From JBAYHN01 sp041666125 (lineage in GTDB: Bacteria > Patescibacteriota > Gracilibacteria > UBA1369 > UM-FILTER-53-11), in contig JBAYHN010000005.1 of NCBI GenBank assembly GCA_041666125.1, forward strand, positions 1 to 31,687: 31,687 nucleotides of DNA, written 5' to 3'. The notes beneath the pieces are model-generated. The model was given only the letters and a program-made list of their open reading frames with translations. It was not told where the DNA came from and did not search any database. This document shows, piece by piece, positions 6,278 through 13,736 of the stretch; the stretch's first letter is position 1; each line of letters begins with the position of its first letter. The translations under genes were made by a program, and so were the position numbers.

Positions 6278-6698
6278 TCAGCGATCCTTGCGGATGAGCT
6301 GCTTGAGAATTTGCGTTAGCATGACCTCCGGCAATCGAGCCTAGTTCTTGAGTCCCGCAAGCGGGAAGAAGAAGTAAACACTTGATCCTCAGCTCAGCCT
6401 CACGACGGAGCGAGTTTGCAAGAAGCGTTCAAAAGTGGGAAGCATTGCCTGAGTCTCACACGAGGTGGGAAAAAGACACCCTTTTGAGAGAAAAATTCTT
6501 ACGAACGGTTCCCTCTTCACACTTAGCTCATCCGGTGAAGGATAAGCGATGAACAGCTGCGCTAGTTGTCAAGGTGCGAAGTAGAAGAGCAAAAAATAAA
6601 TCTAGAGTTTCCTCATTCTCAGGCGGAACTAAATCCGAGTGAGAAACTTAAAGTCCCGTAGGGCAATAAGAGAATTTGAAGTTTTGTTTTTACTTAGC
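6240..6698 (-). ncRNA. Orphan structured RNA, about 460 nt, family not recognised
   Basis: A promoter, no reading frame, many helices and a terminator define a probable RNA gene on the minus strand. Local hairpins carry textbook stable loops of that strand only: CCCG-CUUG-CGGG (6365-6354) and AUCC-GCAA-GGAU inside CAGC/GCUG (about 6300-6278). A CTTCAC/GTGAAG stem lies at about 6541-6516, and an AGTTTC/GAAACT stem closes the 5' domain. Long-range complements of 7 bp (6615-6621 with 6304-6310), 10 bp (6525-6534 with 6291-6300) and 15 bp (6454-6468 with 6246-6268) suggest a folded, possibly pseudoknotted molecule. I looked for and did not find RNase P conserved regions, the tRNA-like domain and tag frame of tmRNA, or an SRP Alu/S domain. 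Function unknown. Confidence 0.6.
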
Positions 6699-6704
6699 AT
6701 CTAT

Positions 6705-6734
6705 ATAATACCACATATCATGCCGATGAGTCAA
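6705..6734 (-). promoter_or_regulatory. Promoter of the structured RNA
   Basis: On the minus strand TTGACT (6734-6729) and TATTAT (6710-6705) are 18 bp apart. Each matches the consensus at 5 of 6 positions. Transcription would begin near 6698, just after the upstream gene's terminator. Confidence 0.65.
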
Positions 6735-6781
6735 GGCTAAGGCCGGGTGCAAAAAAGGCGATTTTAAAGTATTTCCCAACG

Positions 6782-6810
6782 AAAAAACCCACCATTTTTC
6801 GGTGGGTTTT
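6782..6810 (-). terminator. Terminator of the DsbA-like gene (bidirectional)
   Basis: AAAACCCACC (6784-6793) and GGTGGGTTTT (6801-6810) form a perfect 10-bp stem with a 7-nt loop. The minus strand continues with further T residues. It lies 29 nt after the DsbA-like stop codon. Confidence 0.9.
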
Positions 6811-6838
6811 AACCTGTTAATTTAAATTTAATCCCCTT

Positions 6839-7627
6839 TTAATCCTCAACCTTTACACTAAGAGGATATCCTTGTGCATTATACAAAACATTCCATTTCT
6901 TGCCGGCAAGCTCCGCATCAAAAGCCGGTTTAAAGAAAATTTCATACGGCAATGCGCCGGACAAAATCTTTCCATTAACAAAAAATGCAGGAGTTCCATT
7001 TACTCCAACGCTTGCACCATCAATCATGTCCTTGCGAACTGTTGCGGCAGTTTTTTGTCCATCAAAACATGCATCAAATTGTTTTGTGTCGAGCCCGACT
7101 GTTTTTGCATAACCTTTAATTAACTTAGTGGCATTACCGCTTCCGGCCCACTCTGTTTGTTTTTCAAAAAGCACATCGTGCATTTCTTTATATTTGCTCT
7201 GCTCTTTTGCACATTCCGCAGCAACTGCAGCAGCCGGTGCATCCTGGTGAAAATCTAGAGGAAAATTTCTGTAAACAAATTTAACTTTTCCGGTTTTTAC
7301 ATAATTATCTTCGATTGAAGGAAAAATTGTTCTGGCGAATTTTGCGCAGAAGCTGCACTGGTAATCCGTAAACTCAACTACAGTGATTGGAGCATCAGCA
7401 TTGCCATACACAAAACCTACGTCCGGAAGTTTAGATGTTTGATCAGCGGACAAAGGAGTGTCTTTTACGACACCTTGATCCGGAACCGGCTTATCTACCT
7501 GAGTAACGGTTGCAGTGCCCATCCACTGACTATAAGGCAATTGAGCAACTCCAAAGCCAACTATTGCGCCTGCAAGGATAAAAGTAGAAATCATCCAAGC
7601 GTTTAGTTTCTTGTTTTCGGAATCCAT
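6839..7627 (-). CDS. DsbA-family thioredoxin-fold protein, membrane-anchored
   Basis: This 262-aa protein is of the DsbA/Thioredoxin_4 type. A single N-terminal membrane helix (about 11-28) tethers a thioredoxin fold outside the membrane. The active site 'CSFC' is at 91-94 within 'EFTDYQCSFCAKF', and the cis-proline loop 'VNGTPAFF' puts Pro at 213. Other family signs are 'VYRNFPLDFH' (118-127) and the helical insert with 'AAAVAAECAKEQ'. Such proteins form or shuffle disulfides in exported proteins; the cysteine-paired surface protein at 10215-12428 is a plausible client, by inference. No DsbB or VKOR partner is in the window. The gene is monocistronic with its own terminator at 6782-6810. A TATACT element at 7663-7658 may be its -10. 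Confidence 0.92.
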   Translation of the reverse strand: MDSENKKLNAWMISTFILAGAIVGFGVAQLPYSQWMGTATVTQVDKPVPDQGVVKDTPLSADQTSKLPDVGFVYGNADAPITVVEFTDYQCSFCAKFARTIFPSIEDNYVKTGKVKFVYRNFPLDFHQDAPAAAVAAECAKEQSKYKEMHDVLFEKQTEWAGSGNATKLIKGYAKTVGLDTKQFDACFDGQKTAATVRKDMIDGASVGVNGTPAFFVNGKILSGALPYEIFFKPAFDAELAGKKWNVLYNAQGYPLSVKVED

Positions 7628-7706
7628 ATTAAATAGGTTAAAAATTAAGGTAACAAAAGTATACTGCTTTCTGGTACTGAAGGGAAGCCGCGCGCCTTAC
7701 CACACC

Positions 7707-7734
7707 TTGTTTTTATCACATTTTTAAGTATCCT
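7707..7734 (+). promoter_or_regulatory. Candidate promoter of the lipoate operon
   Basis: TTGTTT (7707-7712) and TATCCT (7729-7734) are 16 bp apart. Initiation would fall at about 7741, one base before the ATG at 7742, giving a leaderless transcript. The hexamers are moderate matches. Confidence 0.3.
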
Positions 7735-7741
7735 GAAGCCA

Positions 7742-8029
7742 ATGAAACGCGCCATATATAAGGTGCCAAACGGGAAATTGCTAAAAATACTCCTGGAGGA
7801 AGTTGAGGGCAAAATCACAATATTAAGGATTACCGGCGATTTTTTTATGTATCCGGAAGAAAACATAAAAAGCCTGGAGCATTTCCTAACCGGGTGCGAA
7901 TTAAATAAAGAAAAACTTGATGCAAAAATAAAAGAGTTTTTCGAGAAAAATCCAACACAACTTTTTGGAGTTGATGCGGATTCACTGGTTTTAACAATAC
8001 TTAATGCCAACGCAACAAATGAAATTTAG
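7742..8029 (+). CDS. lplB: Lipoate-protein ligase accessory (C-terminal) subunit, LplB-like
   Basis: This 95-aa protein resembles the small C-terminal domain of lipoate-protein ligase A that some archaea and bacteria encode as a separate subunit (LplB). The opening 'YKVPNGKLLKILLEE', the central 'ITGDFFMYPEE' and the 'FGVDADSLVLTIL' end follow the pattern of that domain, which in bipartite enzymes is needed for the lipoate adenylation step. It is encoded directly before the catalytic subunit, and the frames overlap (11 nt if the next gene starts at 8019, 26 nt if at 8004), so the two are translationally coupled. The domain comes first here, the reverse of its order in fused LplA. The reverse strand also carries an open frame over this region, but homology and coupling favour this one. 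Confidence 0.8.
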   Translation: MKRAIYKVPNGKLLKILLEEVEGKITILRITGDFFMYPEENIKSLEHFLTGCELNKEKLDAKIKEFFEKNPTQLFGVDADSLVLTILNANATNEI

Positions 8030-8792
8030 ATTTTTACAAACGGGCAAACTCGCTGCAGCCGAAAACATGGCAATTGATGAAGCTGTATTGGAAAATGTTG
8101 CAAGCGGAGAAAGTGCGCCTACGTTGCGCCTTTATGGCTGGTCCCCTGCTGCGGTTTCCATTGGGTACTTCCAAAGTTTGGAAGAAGAAATTGATTTGAT
8201 GGCCTGCAAAAGATATGGAATTGATTTTGTGAGACGCCAAACAGGCGGCGGTGCGGTTTTTCATGATCAGGAAATTACATATAGTATTCATATTCCGGAA
8301 GCCGCAGCGCTTGTACCGAGCGGAATTTTGGAATCGTACGCAAAAATTTGCGGAGGAATAATAAAAGGGCTGGCAAAATTCGGGCTCGATGCAAAATTTG
8401 TGCCGCTAAATGATATTGCGGTTAAGCGTGGCGAAATTTTTAAGAAAATTTCCGGGAATGCACAGACTCGCAAGAAAGGTGTAATTCTTCAGCACGGCAC
8501 GATTCTTTTAAAAGTGGATGTGGATAAAATGTTTGAAATTCTAAAAGTTCCCAGTGAAAAATTAAAAGGAAAAATGATTGAAAATGTAAAGCAAGGAGTG
8601 GTGGGACTTAATAATGCTGCCGGGCGAGAAATAAGTTTTGACGAGGCGCTTGATGCATTAAAAAGCGGATTTGAAGAGGAATTTTCAAACTGCACTTTTG
8701 AGATGGGAGCCCTTGGCAAAAACGAAAAATCTCTTGCGCAAAAGCTTAAAAAAGAAAAATATATAGCTGATACTTGGAATAAACAAAGATAA
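8004..8792 (+). CDS. lplA: Lipoate-protein ligase A, catalytic subunit
   Basis: This protein of up to 262 aa has the BPL/LplA catalytic fold. It activates lipoate (or octanoate) with ATP and attaches it to a lysine of lipoyl domains. Visible family motifs are 'TLRLYGWSPAAVSIGYFQ' (40-57), the glycine-rich binding loop 'RRQTGGGAVFHD' (77-88), 'EITYSI' (90-95), and the lysine-bearing 'KKISGNAQ' followed by 'VILQHGTILL'. The C-terminal accessory domain of the fused enzyme is absent and is supplied by the preceding small gene. The start may be ATG 8004 or, more naturally, ATG 8019 ('MKFRFLQTG'), which gives a shorter overlap. Dihydrolipoamide dehydrogenase follows after 3 nt. Confidence 0.93.
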   Translation: MPTQQMKFRFLQTGKLAAAENMAIDEAVLENVASGESAPTLRLYGWSPAAVSIGYFQSLEEEIDLMACKRYGIDFVRRQTGGGAVFHDQEITYSIHIPEAAALVPSGILESYAKICGGIIKGLAKFGLDAKFVPLNDIAVKRGEIFKKISGNAQTRKKGVILQHGTILLKVDVDKMFEILKVPSEKLKGKMIENVKQGVVGLNNAAGREISFDEALDALKSGFEEEFSNCTFEMGALGKNEKSLAQKLKKEKYIADTWNKQR

Positions 8793-8795
8793 TTT

Positions 8796-10112
8796 ATGGA
8801 AGCTTTAAAGTTTGATGTAATAGTTTTGGGAGGAGGCCCGGGAGGAACCGCTGCTGCAAAAACTTTGGCGCTGGGAGGAAAAAGCGTCGCCGTGGTTTCG
8901 GATGAGCTTGGCGGAGAATGTGTTAATTATGGCTGCATTCCGACAAAAATATTTTTGAGGACTGCGGAATTGGTTGAAAAATTTGCTGCCGCCGCTGAAT
9001 TTGGGGTGGAAGTTGGCGAGGCGAAAATTAACTGGGAAAAAGTAAAAGAGCGAAAAAATAAAATCACGGAAAAGTTGAGGAAAAATTTGACGTGGAGTTT
9101 GGAAAAGGCGGGAGTAAAGATATTTGCAGGCCGCGGCGAGTTCGTGGATGCGAATACTATAAGTGTTACTGCCGCGGCCGGCGTAGTGCACACTCTTTCG
9201 GCAAAAAACATTATCGTCGCAACCGGTTCCAAAGCCATCTTTTTACCAAGCATTCCAAAAACGGAAAATGTGTTGGGCACTCACGAAATATTGGATTTGG
9301 CCGAAATTCCAAAAACATTATTAATAATAGGAGGCGGAGTTACGGGCGTGGAATTTGCCTCCATGTTCGCAGCATTTGGCACAAAAGTTACAATTGCGGA
9401 ATATGGCAGCAGACTGTTAATGAGAGCAGATAGCGAAATAAGCGTTGAACTGGAAAGAATTTTCGCCAGAAAAGGAATAGAAATACTTAAAAATAATTCA
9501 TTTAAGCCAGAAGACATTGGAAATTACGAAAAAGTTTTATCGGCTACCGGCAGACAAGCCGTGGTAGCAGGATTTGGACTCGAGAAAATTGGCGTGAAAG
9601 TTGGCAGATATATAGAGACTAATGATTTAATGGCCACAAATCTGCCTCACATTTTTGCAATCGGAGATTGTGCCGGAAAATCCATGCTCGCATATACTGC
9701 CGAGCGCGAAGGCACAAATGTGGCCCTACAAATTATGGGCAAGAAAACGATCGCTCTTGATTATGAAAAAATTCCTTCCGCAGTATTTAGCCTGCCGGAA
9801 ATTGCATTTTGCGGACTTACCGAAGAAGAAGCAAAAAAACGTGGAGTTGAATATGTAACAGTAAAGTCGGTATATAGCGGGAATTCAAAATCGCTGATTT
9901 TGAATTCCCGCGACGGCTTCGTAAAAATCCTCGCGAATAAATCCTCGGGAGAAATCCTGGGCATTCATATTATTGGCGAAAAAGCCTCCGAAATCATCGC
10001 CGAAGCCTCGTTGGCCATCTCCAAAAACATGACTATATCTGACTTAAAGCAAAATCTACACTGCCACCCGGTTATAAGCGAGGTAATAAAAGAAGCTCTG
10101 GACCAGATGTAG
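8796..10112 (+). CDS. lpd: Dihydrolipoamide dehydrogenase (flavoprotein disulfide reductase)
   Basis: This 438-aa FAD- and NAD-dependent enzyme reoxidises dihydrolipoyl groups of 2-oxoacid dehydrogenase or glycine-cleavage complexes. The FAD-binding 'GGGPGG' is at 12-17. The redox cysteines are in 'GGECVNYGCIPTK' (39-51, Cys42 and Cys47). The NAD-binding 'IIGGGVTGVEFASMFAAFG' is mid-protein, 'IFAIGDCAG' is the second FAD contact, and 'HCHPVISE' (422-429) supplies the partner-subunit His-Glu catalytic pair. Lipoate ligase genes directly upstream in the same operon favour Lpd over mercuric or glutathione reductase. It is a little shorter than the usual 460-475 aa and has no fused lipoyl domain. 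No E1, E2 or glycine-cleavage gene is in the window. Confidence 0.9.
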   Translation: MEALKFDVIVLGGGPGGTAAAKTLALGGKSVAVVSDELGGECVNYGCIPTKIFLRTAELVEKFAAAAEFGVEVGEAKINWEKVKERKNKITEKLRKNLTWSLEKAGVKIFAGRGEFVDANTISVTAAAGVVHTLSAKNIIVATGSKAIFLPSIPKTENVLGTHEILDLAEIPKTLLIIGGGVTGVEFASMFAAFGTKVTIAEYGSRLLMRADSEISVELERIFARKGIEILKNNSFKPEDIGNYEKVLSATGRQAVVAGFGLEKIGVKVGRYIETNDLMATNLPHIFAIGDCAGKSMLAYTAEREGTNVALQIMGKKTIALDYEKIPSAVFSLPEIAFCGLTEEEAKKRGVEYVTVKSVYSGNSKSLILNSRDGFVKILANKSSGEILGIHIIGEKASEIIAEASLAISKNMTISDLKQNLHCHPVISEVIKEALDQM

Positions 10113-10139
10113 ACTCCCTAAAACCAGACAAATCTCACC

Positions 10140-10162
10140 TGCAAACCCCTATTTTGTTTGCA
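10140..10162. repeat. Small hairpin between lpd and the surface-protein gene
   Basis: TGCAAAC (10140-10146) and GTTTGCA (10156-10162) form a 7-bp stem with a 9-nt loop. It overlaps the -35 of the next gene. It could be a weak terminator for the lipoate operon or an operator; nothing decides between them. Confidence 0.4.
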
Positions 10163-10186
10163 CCAAACCTGTAAATGTGGTAATAT
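10158..10186 (+). promoter_or_regulatory. Promoter of the surface-protein gene
   Basis: TTGCAC (10158-10163) and TAATAT (10181-10186) are 17 bp apart, a good sigma70-type arrangement. Initiation near 10193 gives a leader of about 22 nt without a Shine-Dalgarno motif. Confidence 0.6.
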
Positions 10187-10214
10187 ATTGTAATAAATTT
10201 AATAAAAAACAAAT

Positions 10215-12428
10215 ATGAAAAACCCAAACAAAGTTCTGATTTCTGCTTCTATTGCTCTCCTACTTTTGGGAGTAACGTTTTTGGGCTATAAGCTCACTAA
10301 CGACAATAATAAACCCTTATCTGATGTTTTAGCTGCAGATACCACTAACACTGAGAATACAGCAGCTACAACTACCATAGATGGCATTAACATAGATGAC
10401 ATAACAAATGATTGTCCTCCAGAACTTTGTGGCAGCGAAATTGACGATGGAGTAGATCCAACTCTTGAGGATCCAACAACAGATCCAACTCTTGAAGACC
10501 CAGCAACCGATCCAACTCTTGAAGATCCTGCAACCGATCCAACAGATATAACCCAAGAGGAAACTCCTCCAGCAAAAGAAGAATGTACAAAAGAATCATG
10601 GGATTGCGGTTCCTGGAAAGAATGTTCCGCAGAGGGAACAACCACAAGAACCAAAGCCTGCGAGTTAAAAACAGGCGTAGATTGCGAAGGAGGTTATAAA
10701 CCGGCAGAAACGGCATCTTGCACTCCACCGGCACCAAAATGTGAAGAAGATACATGGTCATGCGGAGGATGGAGCGCTTGTTCTGCTTATGGAATTCAAA
10801 CGCGCACTTGCAAAATGACTTTTGACTGTGAAACTGCGGACACAAAATCCCCTTCCGAAAAAGAAAGCTGCACACCGCCAATAAAAGTTGAAACACAGGT
10901 TGTCCCTCCAGTAATAAAAGAAACACCTCCGGTTACAACTCAGGAAAACACAGCAACAGCAGTGTCAGAAGTAGAAGAAAACACTGTTACAACAACTACT
11001 ACACCTGCCGAAACAGTAGCCAACGCTGCCGCCGAAGCCACAAATTTATTGGAGACCTTGGATAAAAGCTTAACTTCAGAAGAAAAAGCAGCCCAGTCTC
11101 AGGCAATTGAGGCCGCGGCGCAGGTAATTGAAACTCAGGCTCAAGCTAAAATTCAAGAAAATTTAAAGCAAACGGAACAAACAGAAAAGGCATTAACAGC
11201 CGCAGTAGAAAATAATCCTTCATTTAGAGCGATCTTTAAAAATACTCCGGTTACAGCACCAAAACCAATGGTAACAGACGTAAATGGTAATGGTGTGCCA
11301 GATAGCTTGGAAGGAAGCGCTGCAAATACAGTAGATAACGAACTGGTCCAACTTCAAGCAAAACTAAAAGTTCAAGAACAGGAATTGGTTACAAAAGGTG
11401 GTAAATCAAAAGCAGAAGCAAAAGCAATAGTCCAAAAGGTATTAAAAACAAAAATGACAGAAAAAAGAAACGCCGCAATTGATAAAGTTGCGCTTTCAAA
11501 ATACAAGCTAAAGAAACCTAATCAATCGGAACGTGCCGCAATTATTTTGGGAGTCTCACCTAAAAATATGGAGGGCAAAAAAAACGCTAAGTTTTCACCA
11601 ATCGAAGAAAAACTTTACGGTGTAAATGACAAAACTAAAACTACAAGCCAGTGTTCCATGAGCATTCAAAATGGCTCAAAATTATCTTCAGGTGGGTTTA
11701 CGGTATTGGCCGCATGTCCACAAAACCAAGCATTTAATCTTGTAGCTACAGACAAGAATGGTAACGAAGTTATTTTGGATTCAAAAATATCTTCCGAAAA
11801 CATTAAAACCATATTTACAGTTATTAGTAATAAAATCCGCGCAGGTAAAAGCGTAATACAAATTAAACCGTCCGCAAAAGTTTCTTATTTTGATTCAAAC
11901 AATTGGCATGCAAGCGTACTAAATGAAACTACAAGTCTTGAACCTTCAAACCCTGTCCTCGTTGACGTGGTGGAAGAAAAAGAAGTTGAATCACCAACAG
12001 TTCAGAATATCGAAAATATAGAGGTTGCCGGCATAAGCGACATTAAAGTTAAATCAACCGCAGACGGCAAAATCCGCGTTACGGGTTTGAGCGATATTAC
12101 AACTATGGTTATCGGCACCTTCCAAAGCGCCGTATTTACATCTGCAATCTTGGCCGACGTATCCACAGGATCATTTACGGTTAGTTCCGCAAAACCTCTG
12201 GAAGGCGGCGATCACGAAGTAGTTGTTTATGCTACAAAATTGGACGCAGGCGGAATACAAAGCGCACCTGTAAAAATCAAATTTAATATCGTTCCAACGG
12301 CAAACGCAGCCTCCGGCAGAATTGCAGGTATAAAATCCCCAATTCTATCCGGAATACTTACCCTTGGAGCAATAATTCTGATTGGAATAGGCATAACCAT
12401 AATGCGAAGGAAAAAGAAGGGAATCTAA
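10215..12428 (+). CDS. Secreted, membrane-anchored surface protein with thrombospondin-like repeats
   Basis: The product is 737 aa. A signal peptide or anchor (residues 7-24 hydrophobic, then 'LSDVLAA') leads into an acidic tandem repeat of (T)DPTLEDPA units (about 81-110). Two cysteine-rich modules follow (123-169 and 176-219) with the pattern W-x-C-G-x-W-x-x-C-S...T-R-T, the hallmark of thrombospondin type-1-like repeats. Next come Thr/Pro-rich linkers, an Ala/Gln/Lys helical stretch, and a 'DVNGNGVPDSLEG' calcium-loop-like sequence at about 355. A beta-rich C-terminal part ends in a membrane helix (about 705-728) and 'RRKKKGI'. The layout is that of a cell-surface adhesin held in the membrane at its C-terminus. 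The cysteine modules would need oxidation, which the DsbA-like protein nearby could supply. Partner and role are unknown. Confidence 0.8.
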   Translation: MKNPNKVLISASIALLLLGVTFLGYKLTNDNNKPLSDVLAADTTNTENTAATTTIDGINIDDITNDCPPELCGSEIDDGVDPTLEDPTTDPTLEDPATDPTLEDPATDPTDITQEETPPAKEECTKESWDCGSWKECSAEGTTTRTKACELKTGVDCEGGYKPAETASCTPPAPKCEEDTWSCGGWSACSAYGIQTRTCKMTFDCETADTKSPSEKESCTPPIKVETQVVPPVIKETPPVTTQENTATAVSEVEENTVTTTTTPAETVANAAAEATNLLETLDKSLTSEEKAAQSQAIEAAAQVIETQAQAKIQENLKQTEQTEKALTAAVENNPSFRAIFKNTPVTAPKPMVTDVNGNGVPDSLEGSAANTVDNELVQLQAKLKVQEQELVTKGGKSKAEAKAIVQKVLKTKMTEKRNAAIDKVALSKYKLKKPNQSERAAIILGVSPKNMEGKKNAKFSPIEEKLYGVNDKTKTTSQCSMSIQNGSKLSSGGFTVLAACPQNQAFNLVATDKNGNEVILDSKISSENIKTIFTVISNKIRAGKSVIQIKPSAKVSYFDSNNWHASVLNETTSLEPSNPVLVDVVEEKEVESPTVQNIENIEVAGISDIKVKSTADGKIRVTGLSDITTMVIGTFQSAVFTSAILADVSTGSFTVSSAKPLEGGDHEVVVYATKLDAGGIQSAPVKIKFNIVPTANAASGRIAGIKSPILSGILTLGAIILIGIGITIMRRKKKGI

Positions 12429-12491
12429 GGGCTAGCTAAGAAAATAACCCTTGCATATTGGGTCCCAGCAGAAGAAAATGGCACAGTCCAA

Positions 12492-13736
12492 ATGTTAACT
12501 ACTGCCACTTTTGAGGATTTCTTACCTGTAGTGACCAAGGCTCACAAAAAACGAGGTGCTATCTTAAAAATTGCCAATAAATACCCCACCCCTTTTTACC
12601 TGTTTGATCAGGATGAACTAAAAAAAAGCATTATCGATTTTGTGGCGACTTTTGAGAAAGTCATCCCAAATATAAAAGCTTACTACGCCATAAAATCCAA
12701 TTCCCATCCACTAGTATTAAAAACCGTTTTAAAGTGTGGGCTTGGGCTGGATATTTCCAGTGGGCGCGAACTTGAAATCGCCTTGGATCATGGGACCAAA
12801 AATATACTTTTTAGCGGCCCGGGCAAAACCGACGAAAAATTACGCTTGGCTGTAAAAAACAACACGTCTGTAACAATAAATATAGACAATTTTAGTGAAT
12901 TAAAAAGGCTTGGTTCAATCTCGAAAAAAGAGAAGAAAACAATAAATGCCGGCGTTAGAATTTTCACCAAACATCACGGACTTTGGAATAAATTTGGCAT
13001 ACCATTAAATGATTTAAAAGATTTCTGGCTGGAGGCAGAAAAATATCCATATATAAAATTAAAGGGAATTCAGTTTCACACAAGCCACAACGAAGATGCA
13101 CAAAAATACGAATTAATAATAAAAGACATTGCCGATTACTTAAAAAAGAATTTTACGCAGGAAATGCGCGATGAAATTAAATTTGTGGATTTTGGCGGAG
13201 GATTTATGCCGGACGGACTCGAAGGTTGTTATGAGGAAAAAGATTTGGAGAAAAAAGAAATAAAAATTCTGGCATTAAAATCTATGCCAATAAAGAGTTT
13301 TGCAAAAACAATTTCCGGGGCACTAAAGAAGCACTTAAATCCCCTTCTAAATTGCACTTATTATTGTGAACCCGGGCGCATTTTTTCCACAAAGGCAATG
13401 CACTTGGTTTTGCGCATTACAGACGTAAAAAACGAATATTCCAATATTACCGACGGAGGCACAAATATGGTTGGTGTGGGCTGGGGATTTGGCGAAAAAT
13501 ATTTCTTTCCGATAGTAAACCTAACTCATCCGTCCAAGAGTGTGCTCAAAACAGCAGTTTACGGCTCACTTTGCACACCAAGAGACGTGTGGGGCTACCA
13601 TTGCTATGCTTCAAAAATGGCCGCAAGCGACATTTTGGTTATACCAAACCAAGGCGCCTACACCTACAGCATGGCCCAAAGCTTTATAAAAGAGATACCT
13701 GCGGTTTACTCCTTACCTTCCGGCAAATCGTTCTAA
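12492..13736 (+). CDS. PLP-dependent decarboxylase-like enzyme (fold type III, LysA/ODC family)
   Basis: This 414-aa protein belongs to the alanine racemase/ODC fold. The PLP lysine is Lys68 in 'YYAIKSNSHP'. 'DISSGRELE' (88-96), 'SGPGKTD' (108-114), the phosphate-binding glycine loop 'DFGGGF' (233-238), 'CEPGR' (292-296), 'GSLCTPRDVWG' (358-368) and 'NQGAYTYSM' (386-394) follow the order seen in diaminopimelate, ornithine and carboxynorspermidine decarboxylases. The usual 'HVGSQ'-type segment is replaced by 'FHTSHN' (195-200), so the substrate is uncertain. Related enzymes make amines or modify amino acids for secondary metabolites. Its 3' end overlaps the convergent ATP-grasp gene by 24 nt, and the pairing suggests a joint pathway. 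It has no clear promoter of its own, so it may be read through from the surface-protein gene 63 nt upstream. Confidence 0.85.
   Translation: MLTTATFEDFLPVVTKAHKKRGAILKIANKYPTPFYLFDQDELKKSIIDFVATFEKVIPNIKAYYAIKSNSHPLVLKTVLKCGLGLDISSGRELEIALDHGTKNILFSGPGKTDEKLRLAVKNNTSVTINIDNFSELKRLGSISKKEKKTINAGVRIFTKHHGLWNKFGIPLNDLKDFWLEAEKYPYIKLKGIQFHTSHNEDAQKYELIIKDIADYLKKNFTQEMRDEIKFVDFGGGFMPDGLEGCYEEKDLEKKEIKILALKSMPIKSFAKTISGALKKHLNPLLNCTYYCEPGRIFSTKAMHLVLRITDVKNEYSNITDGGTNMVGVGWGFGEKYFFPIVNLTHPSKSVLKTAVYGSLCTPRDVWGYHCYASKMAASDILVIPNQGAYTYSMAQSFIKEIPAVYSLPSGKSF

Larger units (their letters stand above)
6187..6838 (-). other. 650-bp protein-free interval holding an RNA gene, its promoter and two terminators
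   Basis: No coding frame of useful length crosses this interval on either strand. Read on the minus strand it holds, in order, the terminator of the DsbA-like gene (6810-6782), a sigma70-type promoter (6734-6705), a ~460-nt structured RNA (about 6698-6240) ending in an intrinsic terminator, and about 45 bases before the CapA start. Confidence 0.7.

Noticed and set aside
6240..6698. RNase P RNA, tmRNA, SRP RNA or 6S RNA
   Set aside because: The conserved RNase P blocks, a tRNA-like domain with tag frame, an SRP S-domain tetraloop arrangement and a single long 6S-type hairpin were all looked for and not found.
7645..8010. Minus-strand 121-codon frame
   Set aside because: It lies opposite the LplB-like gene, which is supported by family pattern and coupling to lplA.
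10459..10540. CRISPR array
   Set aside because: The direct repeats are in-frame acidic codons of the surface protein, without unique spacers.
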